DNA of 11,099 bases from DATFUL01 sp041499035 (GTDB lineage: Bacteria; Patescibacteriota; Microgenomatia; UBA8517): assembly GCA_041499035.1 (NCBI GenBank), contig JBGQJK010000027.1, positions 1-11,099 on the forward strand. Reading direction: 5' to 3'. The notes beneath the pieces were generated by a model, which saw only the letters and a list, made by a program, of their open reading frames with translations, did not search any database and was not told the origin of the DNA. Position numbers and translations under genes: made by a program. Shown here piece after piece: positions 1 through 7,799 of this stretch (its first letter is position 1; every line of letters starts with the position of its first letter).

Positions 1-795
1 CTTTCCAATTGCAACCATTCTCTCGTCAAAACCTTCCTCAAGAGCTCCCTGGGTAATACTTCTTTCCTCAATCCTAGAACCCCCGCCGATCTTAAAGGTA
101 TAAAGAAGGCCTATAAAGAAAACCAGAAATATCAGAAGCGGAAGCAGAAGTCTTTTTACACCAATCTTTTTTAGTTGTCTCTTAAATACATATATCAGAC
201 CGATCAATACAACCGGCGTTATCAACTTAGCAGAATGGTAAGTAAATAAATCAACTCCTAGTAGGATTGCTGACCAAACAAAAAATTTATTATCCCTTAA
301 GCCTTTTAGGAAAAAATAAATTCCGAGCGGAAGAAAAAAAGATATCAGATTTGCTTCAACGGCTCCCCTGCTCATCATAACAGACCACGGGTTAACAGCT
401 AATATAAAGGCAGAGGTAACATCCAACCATTTGTATCGCGAGTCGTTTGACCATTTCTTAAGTGCCACTATTTCATTAACAAGCAAGTAAATTGCAAGGA
501 CCGCCAACGTCCCAGCTATCACACTGGGTAGCCTGGAAGCAAAAACACTTAGACCGAAAAGGGCAGTTGATGGTACTGCAAGATAGGCATAAACCGGAGA
601 TTTATAGTCGCCAAAGGACTTAAATACCAAAGGCATAAAATTTCCCCATTGGTCGCGGCCGGTGTGGAGAATCGAATAGGCGTCATAGCCAAAGGAAGCT
701 TCATCAGCATTAAAGCCTGCGGGAAAATTCGACAACGAGATAACGCGAAGCAAAAAAGCCACGGCCAAAATACCACAAAATAGAACTCTTCTCAT
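1..795 (-). CDS. GT39/ArnT-like GT-C glycosyltransferase, N-terminal 265 residues (3' end outside window)
   Basis: The frame is open from an ATG at 795 to base 1 with no stop, so only the first 265 residues are visible. TM1 (about residues 5-23) is followed by an outer loop holding D31-E32, then GDYK (62-65) leading into SPVYAY, then RLP (88-90). Further on are NPW...SR..VE (S142, R143, E147), YHSAK (186-190) and GGGSRIEE near 237. The order DE, DYK, SR...E, YHxAK matches the GT39-like proteins at 4718-6436, 7799-9475 and 9512-11099. In GT-C enzymes the acidic pair of the first outer loop lies in the active site, and the sugar comes from a polyprenyl-phosphate donor. Donor and acceptor here are unknown. 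It follows the 832-2358 gene by 36 bases, so it is either the fourth gene of that unit or starts from its own promoter. No Shine-Dalgarno site precedes the ATG. Family assignment is firm; substrate is not. Confidence 0.85.
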   Translation of the reverse strand, partial: MRRVLFCGILAVAFLLRVISLSNFPAGFNADEASFGYDAYSILHTGRDQWGNFMPLVFKSFGDYKSPVYAYLAVPSTALFGLSVFASRLPSVIAGTLAVLAIYLLVNEIVALKKWSNDSRYKWLDVTSAFILAVNPWSVMMSRGAVEANLISFFLPLGIYFFLKGLRDNKFFVWSAILLGVDLFTYHSAKLITPVVLIGLIYVFKRQLKKIGVKRLLLPLLIFLVFFIGLLYTFKIGGGSRIEERSITQGALEEGFDERMVAIGK

Positions 796-813
796 CTATA
801 TTTGATTGTATCA
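796..813 (-). promoter_or_regulatory. Possible extended -10 promoter upstream of the 1-795 gene
   Basis: On the minus strand the box TACAAT (810-805) differs from TATAAT at one base and is preceded by TG one base away (813-812), an extended -10 arrangement. Nine bases separate the box from the ATG at 795, so a start about seven bases downstream would leave a leader of only a few bases. No convincing -35 box is seen at 16-18 bases. The gene could equally be read through from upstream. Confidence 0.3.
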
Positions 814-831
814 TTTAGGCAGCATGTTAGC

Positions 832-2358
832 TTACAAATCCGGAATGCTCGGGACGGGAAAGTTGCCCCAGTGGGCCACAAAATATTGTATGGACTGAAA
901 ATTCCATTTGGAGGCTTCGAATAACAGTAAGGAAAATGCGACAATCCAAAAATAGCGACCGTATTTGTTGTGACCCATATACTTGCGCAGTAAATAAAGT
1001 GTGAGGAGGATCAGGAATCCTGCGCGATACAGATTCAAATTTTGACCAGAATTCTGATGGAAAACCGAGTAGCCCCAATAGAAGCTGCTGGAAACGGGAA
1101 GGAAAAAGAAGATCATAAGTCCCAAGAAGCTCGGATTTACCAGGAGATCACCTATTATTATCGCACTTGCGCCTGCCAGAAACGGTATCATCGGAAGCCA
1201 ATACCATGGATAGTTCGAGTTTGCCATAAAGACTACTGCCAGCAAATCGCAAAACAAAGGTAATGCTAAATACCCGTAATTATTTTTTTTGAGATTAACT
1301 TTGAGGCTCACAATAAAGGCAGAAACTATTCCCCAAATCCACCATCCGTCAATCGGAAAGCCTCTGAATCTAAGCGATTCCAAGATAGTTAAAAATTTGA
1401 GTGAGCCGAAATCGTTCCTGGCTAAGTTGGCTGCAATAACTCCGATAAATAAGTCCCGCTGCAACCAAAAAGCCCAACCTATATAAATCATGATTGGCAA
1501 AGTTACACCCGCTATTAAGGCCCAGACATATTTGGCTGGAACTCTCTTGGCCAAAACTATGATTAAAGAGCCCAGCAAAAAACCCAACGAAGATTCTTTG
1601 GAAAGTCCTCCTAGCCCACCGAGGAAACCGGAAAAAAATATCAAAAAACACGCTAGAGTAAACCGCCTTTTTTTTAGAAAATGAATTGAAGTCAAAAGTA
1701 GAACTAAATGACTCAAAATAAATGGCGGAGAAACATTTTCCAAATATGCACCGCGTGTTGCAAATATGTAAGTTGGAACTGTTGAATAAACGGCAGTTGA
1801 TAAGGCCGCAACCAGTGGCTTACCCGTAATTTGAAAAATAAATATATAAAGGAGTACGGCGGTAATAATGGCCAATATCAAAGCCGGTCTCCTAAAATCC
1901 GCAGGTTTTACCTGGTCAAATTGAGAGGTGTCTTTATTTACCCCAAGGCTATAAATCAGGCCCCCCAAAGGAGGGTGATCAAAAAAAGGCACCACAAACA
2001 GCATATGTTCCGGGCCCTTTCCCCAATCTATTTGAGCCACTGCCGTAACAGGCTTTGGCTTTTTTTTAAACTCACGAACATCTACAATCTTTTCACTAAC
2101 AACTATTCCCAAACCTTGAAGACTTCCTTTCTCTGCCTGGTATTTGGGACTTGAATAAACTCCATTGAATAGTGTCCACGCAACTGGCAAACCATATTTT
2201 TTTAAACTCAAGGCTTGCCAAACATAGTCATATTCGTCAGTGACATGTGAATCGGGAATAGTTTCATATGCCAAACCTCTCAGGTACCGGCTTTGGTTGA
2301 TAAAAAATACTGCCAGCAACAAAGATATTAGGAACAGTAGCGGCTCAAAATGCTTCAT
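832..2358 (-). CDS. PMT/GT39-like GT-C glycosyltransferase with long first outer loop
   Basis: A 508-residue polytopic membrane protein. TM1 (about 5-22) leads to an outer loop with TDEYDYVW (D41, E42). A long polar insert of about 85 residues follows, ending in FFDHPPLGGL (D127, H128, P129, P130). That motif recalls the D-HPPLGK signature of protein O-mannosyltransferases and GT39 enzymes. ATRGAYLE (R202, E207) corresponds to the SR...E motif of its neighbours, and LSKESS (252-257) sits in a loop between membrane segments. NYPWYWLPMIPFLAG (382-396) is a typical late GT39 segment. Predicted role: transfer of a sugar from a polyprenyl-phosphate donor on the outer membrane face; acceptor unknown. 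I chose the ATG at 2358. A TTG at 2364 in the same frame would add two residues, but ATG is the more usual start and no ribosome site favours TTG. The ATG lies 7 bases after the TAG of the YfhO-like gene, indicating one transcript. It carries three A8 tracts on its coding strand. Confidence 0.83.
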   Translation of the reverse strand: MKHFEPLLFLISLLLAVFFINQSRYLRGLAYETIPDSHVTDEYDYVWQALSLKKYGLPVAWTLFNGVYSSPKYQAEKGSLQGLGIVVSEKIVDVREFKKKPKPVTAVAQIDWGKGPEHMLFVVPFFDHPPLGGLIYSLGVNKDTSQFDQVKPADFRRPALILAIITAVLLYIFIFQITGKPLVAALSTAVYSTVPTYIFATRGAYLENVSPPFILSHLVLLLTSIHFLKKRRFTLACFLIFFSGFLGGLGGLSKESSLGFLLGSLIIVLAKRVPAKYVWALIAGVTLPIMIYIGWAFWLQRDLFIGVIAANLARNDFGSLKFLTILESLRFRGFPIDGWWIWGIVSAFIVSLKVNLKKNNYGYLALPLFCDLLAVVFMANSNYPWYWLPMIPFLAGASAIIIGDLLVNPSFLGLMIFFFLPVSSSFYWGYSVFHQNSGQNLNLYRAGFLILLTLYLLRKYMGHNKYGRYFWIVAFSLLLFEASKWNFQSIQYFVAHWGNFPVPSIPDL

Positions 2359-2365
2359 CTTCAAG

Positions 2366-4717
2366 CTATTTTAGCATACGCTTTTTTGGCTTTTTTAAAT
2401 AAAAATAAAGCAAAATGGAGAACAAAAGCGAAATACCTCCTCCCAAAAGTCCTAATTTAAACGATATGGGCTCATACTTAATAAGAACATTATGATCTCC
2501 ACCTGGAACCAAAATCGCCATAAAATCATAGTTAGCTCTATATAAATGAGTTTCAACACCATCTACATATGCTTTCCAGCCCGGAAAATTAGCCTGAGAT
2601 ATAACAAGCATAGAATTATTCAAACCGACAACTTCTGCCGACGTAAAGTTAGTTCCAAATTTTATATATTTAACTGTCCCAACAGAATTTCCAAAAGCTT
2701 TTTCGGGAGGCTCCTCGAGTATTACTGTTTTTGACAAATCTTCCGATTTTAATAAGGTAGCAAATTCAGTGTCTGAACTGGCTAAAACATAATTAGTGAC
2801 GGCAAAGATCCGGGGATAAGCTTTTGTATTTTTCAAAACAATCGACCTGCCCGCATCAAATATCTTTTGAAATTTTCCGCCCTCAAATTCGCTAGCGGCC
2901 ACACCTTCAAAATCTGGTGATCCATTCTTCCACTTAACTGCTGCGACATCCGATATTCCCAAAAAATCAAACAGGGGTGAATTATAATTCGTTATAACGG
3001 CATAACGATCGCTTGCCAGGAGCTTTCCGGAATTTATAAACTCCAGGAATTTGTTATAACGGAGTGATCCAACCGCGTCCTGACCTGAGGCCGAATACAA
3101 ACTATAAGGCATCCACATATTTGGCGGTAGTACGGCCCCTCCCTCACTTTCAAAACGCCCTTGTGACTGAGACGAAAGATAATCTGTTAATGGAGTCTTC
3201 GGATAAAGGAACTCTTCCGGGGAAAAAGAATTATATTTATCATGAAAGTGGTATAAGTCAAACATTTCGACCCCAATAAGAACCGCCATTAGCAGAAATA
3301 TATATTTTCCGAATTTTATTTTAATCGACGCCAGTATAAGAATGGCTGTAACAATAAACATTAAAGATGGAAGAGCTAAATTTCTGACACTAACAATATT
3401 GTGTGTTGAATACGCGATAGACGCATAGATTGATAACAATAAAAACATAGAAGTGACGGGAATTAAAAAACTTTTAAAGGTATAGCCTCTCCTTAATATT
3501 TCCTCAAGCGCAAAGCACGAGGAAACTGAAATCCCAAAAGTCAAAATCATGGCAAAACGACCCATAACCGACGCAGAAAAGAATAAAAGGTCCGAATTTC
3601 CCAGAAACTCAGAAACGGGGTTCTTAAAAATAAGAAGAGCCGCGATAATGGAAATCGTCCATGAATACCACAATAGCCTGTTTTGTCTTTTTTTATTTAC
3701 AAAAAAAGACAAAATAAATAGCATAAATGCAGGGCCACCTACAAAAATAACCGCATTTTCATAAGTCCCTCCTATGAGCCAATAATTCCTCGAGGTTGGA
3801 TTGCCAAAATAGTCAGGAGCAATAAAAGTAATTATCTGCTGGGGCAAGGCGAATTTGACATGTGACGTATTTGCAACATTGTCCACTCGTCTTATTGACT
3901 GAGTCGCAGCCTCGTAACCCGGTAGTAAAAAAGGCATAGATAAACCCACACCAAGAATGACGTAAAGAATAAATGTAAAGAAGTTCCTTAGCCGGAGAGC
4001 TGGTAAAACAACTAAGATAAAGATTCCTGCAAAAAAAAGTTCATATAACGTAACTTGCGGATAGCCCGCATAAAAGGAAAACGAAACCGTTAATACCAAA
4101 AGTAGATAGAACCGTTTATTGTCAAAACTCTTTTGAATAGAATACAAAATCAGTGGAAAATACAACGACGCTTGTACTATCGTGTTATATTCCAGCCAGA
4201 CAATAAAAAAGCCGGAGAACGCCCATACCAAACTCCCAAACAATGATGAAAATTTTGAAAACTTATTGTTGCTAAGAAAAAGATACATGAGGAGGCCGGC
4301 AAGAAGCGGCTGAAGAATGATTTGGAGTGACCATGCTTTTGCAAAATCAGGAATTATCCAATAAATAATATTTAGCGGATAAAAGGGCGCGGATTGAAAA
4401 TTCGCAAGGAGAACATTTCCGGAGAGAATATACGGGTTCCAAAGCGGGGCTAGCCCCTGTTTCATGAGGTCGATAGCCAGCTTTCTCCATGGGTACATTA
4501 TCGAAACAACATCCGAAAGAATATTGTTTTTAACAGGAATCCCTGAAGGGAACGACGAAAAACGCAAATCATACCAGGGGAAGTAAGTACCTGTTATTAT
4601 ATCCGAGGAAATTGGAACAAGATTCTTTAGGAAAAACTTCCAAAAGAAAATAAAAGTTATAAAGAAAAGTACAAGAAGAGGCCAATTGTTTTTCAGCCAT
4701 TGACGAAGTCTGTACAT
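2366..4717 (-). CDS. YfhO-family membrane protein (putative GT-C glycosyltransferase)
   Basis: A 783-residue protein with about a dozen membrane segments and a large soluble C-terminal part. Family marks in order: D39 after TM1, YPWRK (75-79), LWNPYILSG (92-100) running into ANFQ and FYPLN, AGYPQ (217-221) in an outer loop, PDYFG (301-305), and GRF (386-388). A soluble region with LPPN (530-533) and SGQDAVG (544-550) follows. Near the end are FPGWKAYVDG (711-720) and VPGGDHNVLIKYEP (737-750), a hallmark of the family, then a final TM (about 757-776) and a basic tail. In Bacillus and Listeria, YfhO proteins act with a CsbB-type donor synthase and a GtcA-type flippase to glycosylate teichoic acids outside the membrane. 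The substrate here is unknown. Its ATG directly abuts the TAA of the 4718-6436 gene (TAAATG), so translation is probably coupled. It has no Shine-Dalgarno site. Confidence 0.88.
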   Translation of the reverse strand: MYRLRQWLKNNWPLLVLFFITFIFFWKFFLKNLVPISSDIITGTYFPWYDLRFSSFPSGIPVKNNILSDVVSIMYPWRKLAIDLMKQGLAPLWNPYILSGNVLLANFQSAPFYPLNIIYWIIPDFAKAWSLQIILQPLLAGLLMYLFLSNNKFSKFSSLFGSLVWAFSGFFIVWLEYNTIVQASLYFPLILYSIQKSFDNKRFYLLLVLTVSFSFYAGYPQVTLYELFFAGIFILVVLPALRLRNFFTFILYVILGVGLSMPFLLPGYEAATQSIRRVDNVANTSHVKFALPQQIITFIAPDYFGNPTSRNYWLIGGTYENAVIFVGGPAFMLFILSFFVNKKRQNRLLWYSWTISIIAALLIFKNPVSEFLGNSDLLFFSASVMGRFAMILTFGISVSSCFALEEILRRGYTFKSFLIPVTSMFLLLSIYASIAYSTHNIVSVRNLALPSLMFIVTAILILASIKIKFGKYIFLLMAVLIGVEMFDLYHFHDKYNSFSPEEFLYPKTPLTDYLSSQSQGRFESEGGAVLPPNMWMPYSLYSASGQDAVGSLRYNKFLEFINSGKLLASDRYAVITNYNSPLFDFLGISDVAAVKWKNGSPDFEGVAASEFEGGKFQKIFDAGRSIVLKNTKAYPRIFAVTNYVLASSDTEFATLLKSEDLSKTVILEEPPEKAFGNSVGTVKYIKFGTNFTSAEVVGLNNSMLVISQANFPGWKAYVDGVETHLYRANYDFMAILVPGGDHNVLIKYEPISFKLGLLGGGISLLFSILLYFYLKKPKKRMLK
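3681..3714. repeat. Perfect 14-bp inverted repeat inside the YfhO-family gene
   Basis: TTTTGTCTTTTTTT (3681-3694) and AAAAAAAGACAAAA (3701-3714) are exact reverse complements around a six-base loop. The repeat falls in codons 335-346, where a membrane helix rich in Phe (TTT) passes into a Lys-rich loop (AAA); since TTT and AAA are complementary, this codon pairing may explain it. Neither side is followed by a T-run as an intrinsic terminator would need. Confidence 0.75.
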
Positions 4718-6436
4718 TTAAATACCCGAAAACAAGTAAAAGGCCGGCTCACCCGACGGAAAAGGAATCGCTTTAATCAACTTTAATCCGGATGGAACTT
4801 TATCCGGGTGAATTATTAAATTTTCCCCATCTTCTTTCGCGTTCGCTAAATACAAGGTTTTTGAATCGATATACTTTCCTAGTCCATAAATTTGGATATC
4901 TTTTTGGGGTGAACCGAAGTAGTATTTGCCTGTATGAGATATCTTTCCAAAACCGGGGATAGTAACATCCCGCCCTATCGGAAACTCCTTTTGCCATAAG
5001 TCCGGCGGATATTCATAATTGGCTGCAAAGAATATCCATGCGGGTTCTCCGGACATTGAAATAATCACCCGATCATAATTTGAATTGATAGATTTTAGCT
5101 CTTGTACAGCCGGGGACCAGCCGTAGTGCCACCAAGCCATACTTTTAGTTGGATAAACCGCATAATAGTTATGAAAATAAAAAACCAAACTTATTAAATA
5201 AGATGTTATCGATACAACAATAAACAATTTCGTATATTTGTCCAAAATTAATCTATATAGGCCTACCCACCCGAAAGAAACAAAAAATATTAATGGGGGA
5301 AGCATGAGTATCAGGCGAGTTGCGTGAGTTCCACCTCCTAACGTCAAGGATGACGGAACCGACGCGGCAAGAATCCAAAAACCCATCAGAAGTTTTACTT
5401 TTAAATCCCGTCCCTTCTCAAAAAAGAAAAATGCCAAACCAGCAACAAGAGGTATTATCTCGATGAGATACAACTCACCGGTTCCAATAGACTGTCTTAG
5501 ATTTATATCTCCTTTCAAAAACAAAAAGTCTGTGGAAATGGATTGAAAATAATTATTTACGATCTCGCCACCATAGTAAACAAACTTATTATTTAACAAC
5601 TTGCTCTCGATAGCTGGCGTCCCCACTTTCTGGTCAAGTCCGCGGCCAGTATCTACCGTTTGCTCCATTAGGGGGTCGGTTAATATACTGATATCGTTAA
5701 TTCTTTGGGTTCCTCCGCCAAAGATTGTACTAAAAGTAATTGGAATACCGACAATAAGTCCAGCAACAACAGCCGAAACTAAATTTTTTCTAGGCATTCT
5801 TAAAATTTCTTTTCTAAAAACTATAAAAAGAAAAATCAACAGTAGCGGTGTAAAAAATTTGGCAGTCGAATACACCCAAGCCGTTAGAACCACGCATAAA
5901 ACAGCTGTCCAAAGCAAGCTTGGTATTTTTAGAGCTTTGAAGAAAAGCCAGAGCCCAAGTAGAAGGAAAAATAACATTTCGGTTACCTCAAAACCCGCCC
6001 TTGAATACTGAAGTGACCAGGGCGAAATTGCCATTAACGCGGCCGCAAGGACAGCCCTAGGGTGATGATTCTCAGGAGGCTGGCCGTAGGTCAAAAGCTC
6101 CTTCACAAACAAGCAAATGAGCAGTACGCTCAGAATTCCAAAAAGAGCGGCCGGGAGCCTAACTCCAAGAGGCGTTATCCCAAAGAGGGCAATCGTCGGA
6201 ACAGCCGAGTATAAATAAAGAGGGGTCCTCCATTCAGCAATAGAATGAAAGTGGATAGGCATAAAATTCCCCTGATAATCATGTCCCGTTTTTAATATAG
6301 AATAGGCTTGGTATCCCAAGTCCAACTCATCTCCAAAAAGTGACGGCGGATTTACTGAAAGTTTATAAAGCCGAAGAATTGATGCTACTAAAACTATAAA
6401 CACAAGTAAAAATTTTAGTTTTAAAAAGCTTTTCAT
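4718..6436 (-). CDS. GT39/ArnT-like GT-C glycosyltransferase (first gene of the leftward unit)
   Basis: A 572-residue protein: about 400 residues of membrane domain and a soluble C-terminal part. TM1 (about 7-24) leads to an outer loop with GDE (D36, E37). AEWRTPLYLY follows (E68, W69, R70), where the paralogues have D-Y/F-K/R. Then come RLPAALFG (93-100), SPW...SR..FE (S145, R146, E150), YSTAK (189-193), a loop with NNKFVYYG and DFLFLKGD (282-310), and ATRLILMLP (372-380). The soluble part starts with NYDRVIISMSG (453-463). These are marks of GT-C enzymes using polyprenyl-phosphate sugars on the outer membrane face; the acceptor is unknown. The ATG at 6436 is preferred: upstream in-frame starts as far as 6514 would add a 26-residue polar, non-conserved leader running into the divergent gene, whereas the ATG places TM1 at the N terminus as in the paralogues. 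Confidence 0.87.
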   Translation of the reverse strand: MKSFLKLKFLLVFIVLVASILRLYKLSVNPPSLFGDELDLGYQAYSILKTGHDYQGNFMPIHFHSIAEWRTPLYLYSAVPTIALFGITPLGVRLPAALFGILSVLLICLFVKELLTYGQPPENHHPRAVLAAALMAISPWSLQYSRAGFEVTEMLFFLLLGLWLFFKALKIPSLLWTAVLCVVLTAWVYSTAKFFTPLLLIFLFIVFRKEILRMPRKNLVSAVVAGLIVGIPITFSTIFGGGTQRINDISILTDPLMEQTVDTGRGLDQKVGTPAIESKLLNNKFVYYGGEIVNNYFQSISTDFLFLKGDINLRQSIGTGELYLIEIIPLVAGLAFFFFEKGRDLKVKLLMGFWILAASVPSSLTLGGGTHATRLILMLPPLIFFVSFGWVGLYRLILDKYTKLFIVVSITSYLISLVFYFHNYYAVYPTKSMAWWHYGWSPAVQELKSINSNYDRVIISMSGEPAWIFFAANYEYPPDLWQKEFPIGRDVTIPGFGKISHTGKYYFGSPQKDIQIYGLGKYIDSKTLYLANAKEDGENLIIHPDKVPSGLKLIKAIPFPSGEPAFYLFSGI

Positions 6437-6443
6437 TACGTTT

Positions 6444-6449
6444 AGTTTA
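6444..6449 (-). promoter_or_regulatory. Possible -10 box for the leftward unit
   Basis: TAAACT on the minus strand (6449-6444) matches TATAAT at four of six bases and fits TANNNT. It lies seven bases before the ATG at 6436, so initiation at normal distance would produce a leaderless or nearly leaderless mRNA. No good -35 box was found at usual spacing. An alternative is TATACA (6477-6472) on the same strand, which would give a leader of roughly 30 bases without a Shine-Dalgarno site. Confidence 0.3.
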
Positions 6450-6454
6450 ACATT

Positions 6455-6479
6455 TTTACAAGAAATTTGGTTGTATACT
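6455..6479 (+). promoter_or_regulatory. Likely promoter of the rightward unit (-10 TATACT)
   Basis: TATACT (6474-6479) matches the -10 consensus at five of six bases and ends six bases before the ATG at 6486, so transcription would begin at or next to the start codon. TTTACA (6455-6460) resembles a -35 box, but its spacing of 13 bases is short for a sigma-70-type promoter, so it may be coincidental. The 49-base gap between divergent genes must hold the promoters of both units unless upstream coding sequence contributes. Confidence 0.45.
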
Positions 6480-6485
6480 ACAAAT

Positions 6486-7799
6486 ATGATTTTTGTTATA
6501 CCACCGCTCCTCATGCTTACAGAGTTATTCTGGCAAATTTTTATTAATTATCCCCCAACCGTCGAACAACTCGGTCTTGGTATAAGTAGTCCCGCATCAC
6601 TTTGGGCACTTAGACTTCTTAGCCTTATTTTTCTTATCAGCACTACATTCTTCTTTTCCTCCGGATTGCCCGCAAAAGTTAAGCGCTACTATTGGATTTT
6701 AGTTTTTGCCTGTCCGGCTTTTTCATTAATTTGGATGGCTTATCCGGTGGAAGCGTTGGCACTGTTTATCATTTCAGCGGTATTCTACTTATTATCAAGA
6801 AAAAATAAAAATTATCTTGCGGCGACAGCTGTTAGTGCAATTGTGATAGTAGTCCTCAATCTTGGAGTTTTTAAGCAAAACCCAAACATACTAAATATTC
6901 TTTCCTTAAAAGGACCTCAGGAAGAAGTTAATTTCCGCTTTCAGGTCGAGGATAATTTAAATCCTAATATTGGGATACCTAGGCTTTTAAAAAGAGCTGT
7001 TTACAATAAGTTCTTTTTCGCCCTCAGGGAAGTTTCCAGCGAGTCGCTAACATTTTTTGACTTTGAAACGCTATTTTTCCAGGAAGTCCACCCGCTCGGA
7101 CAAAAGGCTTTCGTAGTATTTTTCTGGCCCGAGATATTAATTTTTTGCCTTGGTTTAAGGCTGGCCGTTAAGAAGCTTATCTCCGCCAAAAAGCTTGTTC
7201 CGCTCCTAGTGTTGTCGTTTGCTTATTTTATTACCTCCGGCATATCTAACGAGAGACGTTTGATTCTTACTTTATTCCCCCTGTCCATTCTCATCGCGGA
7301 ATCTATACATTTTTGCCTTGGAAGTCGGTCAAAAAAAATAAAGGTCGGTATTATTTTACTTATTGCTCTGACACTATACGGATGGGCAACAAATTATTTT
7401 GACAGATACATTCGGCCTTCTTACTGGCTTGATAACCGCCCAATGGCCTATACATTCATATTGTCATATCTCAAAGGCGATAACAGAAAATATGACCAAA
7501 TCGTCGTTTCGAACACTTTATATGCTCTAAAAGATTATTGTAGATATTATCTTAAAAGATGTCCGGACTTTGTATATGAGGACTTTAATTTATTAAGGCA
7601 ACCGGTTATGAAAAACACACTTTATATAGGTTTTGTAGGAAATTTTCTTGGCCCAAATACCGAAAACTCGTTCCCCGCAAATCCCGATTCAGAGATAAAT
7701 AAAAAGGGATTAGAAATACTACAAGAAACACATATTGTAAACAACATTGCAAACGGATTCGGCCAGGATCTTTTGATTGTGCGTACCAAATATCAATAA
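6486..7799 (+). CDS. Diverged GT-C-like membrane protein lacking the DE first loop; function unknown
   Basis: A 437-residue polytopic protein. It aligns by eye with the neighbouring GT39-like proteins from their second membrane region on. LGISSPASLWALRLL (32-46) resembles the RLP-helix segment, CPAFSLIWMAYPVE (76-89) sits where SPW...SR..E lies (E89 kept, Arg lost), and VYNKFFFAL (172-180) resembles NNKFVYYG. SNERRLILTLFP (254-265) matches ATRLILMLP of the 4718-6436 product, and KYDQIVVSN (335-343) opens the shared soluble C-terminal module. The loop of some 50 residues that holds DE and DYK in the paralogues is reduced to a few residues after TM1, so the expected active-site acids are missing. 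It could be a non-catalytic partner, an enzyme using other residues, or a membrane protein of different role. The ATG at 6486 is favoured over TTG at 6471, which lies upstream of the -10 box. Its TAA overlaps the next ATG by one base. Confidence 0.7.
   Translation: MIFVIPPLLMLTELFWQIFINYPPTVEQLGLGISSPASLWALRLLSLIFLISTTFFFSSGLPAKVKRYYWILVFACPAFSLIWMAYPVEALALFIISAVFYLLSRKNKNYLAATAVSAIVIVVLNLGVFKQNPNILNILSLKGPQEEVNFRFQVEDNLNPNIGIPRLLKRAVYNKFFFALREVSSESLTFFDFETLFFQEVHPLGQKAFVVFFWPEILIFCLGLRLAVKKLISAKKLVPLLVLSFAYFITSGISNERRLILTLFPLSILIAESIHFCLGSRSKKIKVGIILLIALTLYGWATNYFDRYIRPSYWLDNRPMAYTFILSYLKGDNRKYDQIVVSNTLYALKDYCRYYLKRCPDFVYEDFNLLRQPVMKNTLYIGFVGNFLGPNTENSFPANPDSEINKKGLEILQETHIVNNIANGFGQDLLIVRTKYQ

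Noticed and set aside
805..840. A hairpin between the stop at 832 and the ATG at 795 (GATT-TGTA pairing with TACAATC).
   Set aside because: Pairing needs a bulge and a loop of about 22 bases, and there is no T-run; too weak to call a terminator or operator.
1831..2154. A 107-codon open frame on the plus strand.
   Set aside because: Antisense to the DE/DHPP loop region of the 832-2358 gene; its basic, Tyr-rich translation looks like the mirror of that coding sequence.
3681..3714. The inverted repeat as an intrinsic terminator.
   Set aside because: It is inside a coding frame, has an AT-only stem apart from one G-C pair, and no T-run follows the stem on either strand.
5601..6011. A 136-codon open frame on the plus strand.
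   Set aside because: It lies antisense within the GT39-like gene at 4718-6436, has no recognisable domain, and the minus-strand frame carries the conserved motifs.
6437..6514. Longer N terminus for the 4718-6436 gene, starting at 6514.
   Set aside because: It would add 26 residues not seen in the paralogues and overlap the start of the divergent gene; the ATG at 6436 puts TM1 at the N terminus as in the other copies.
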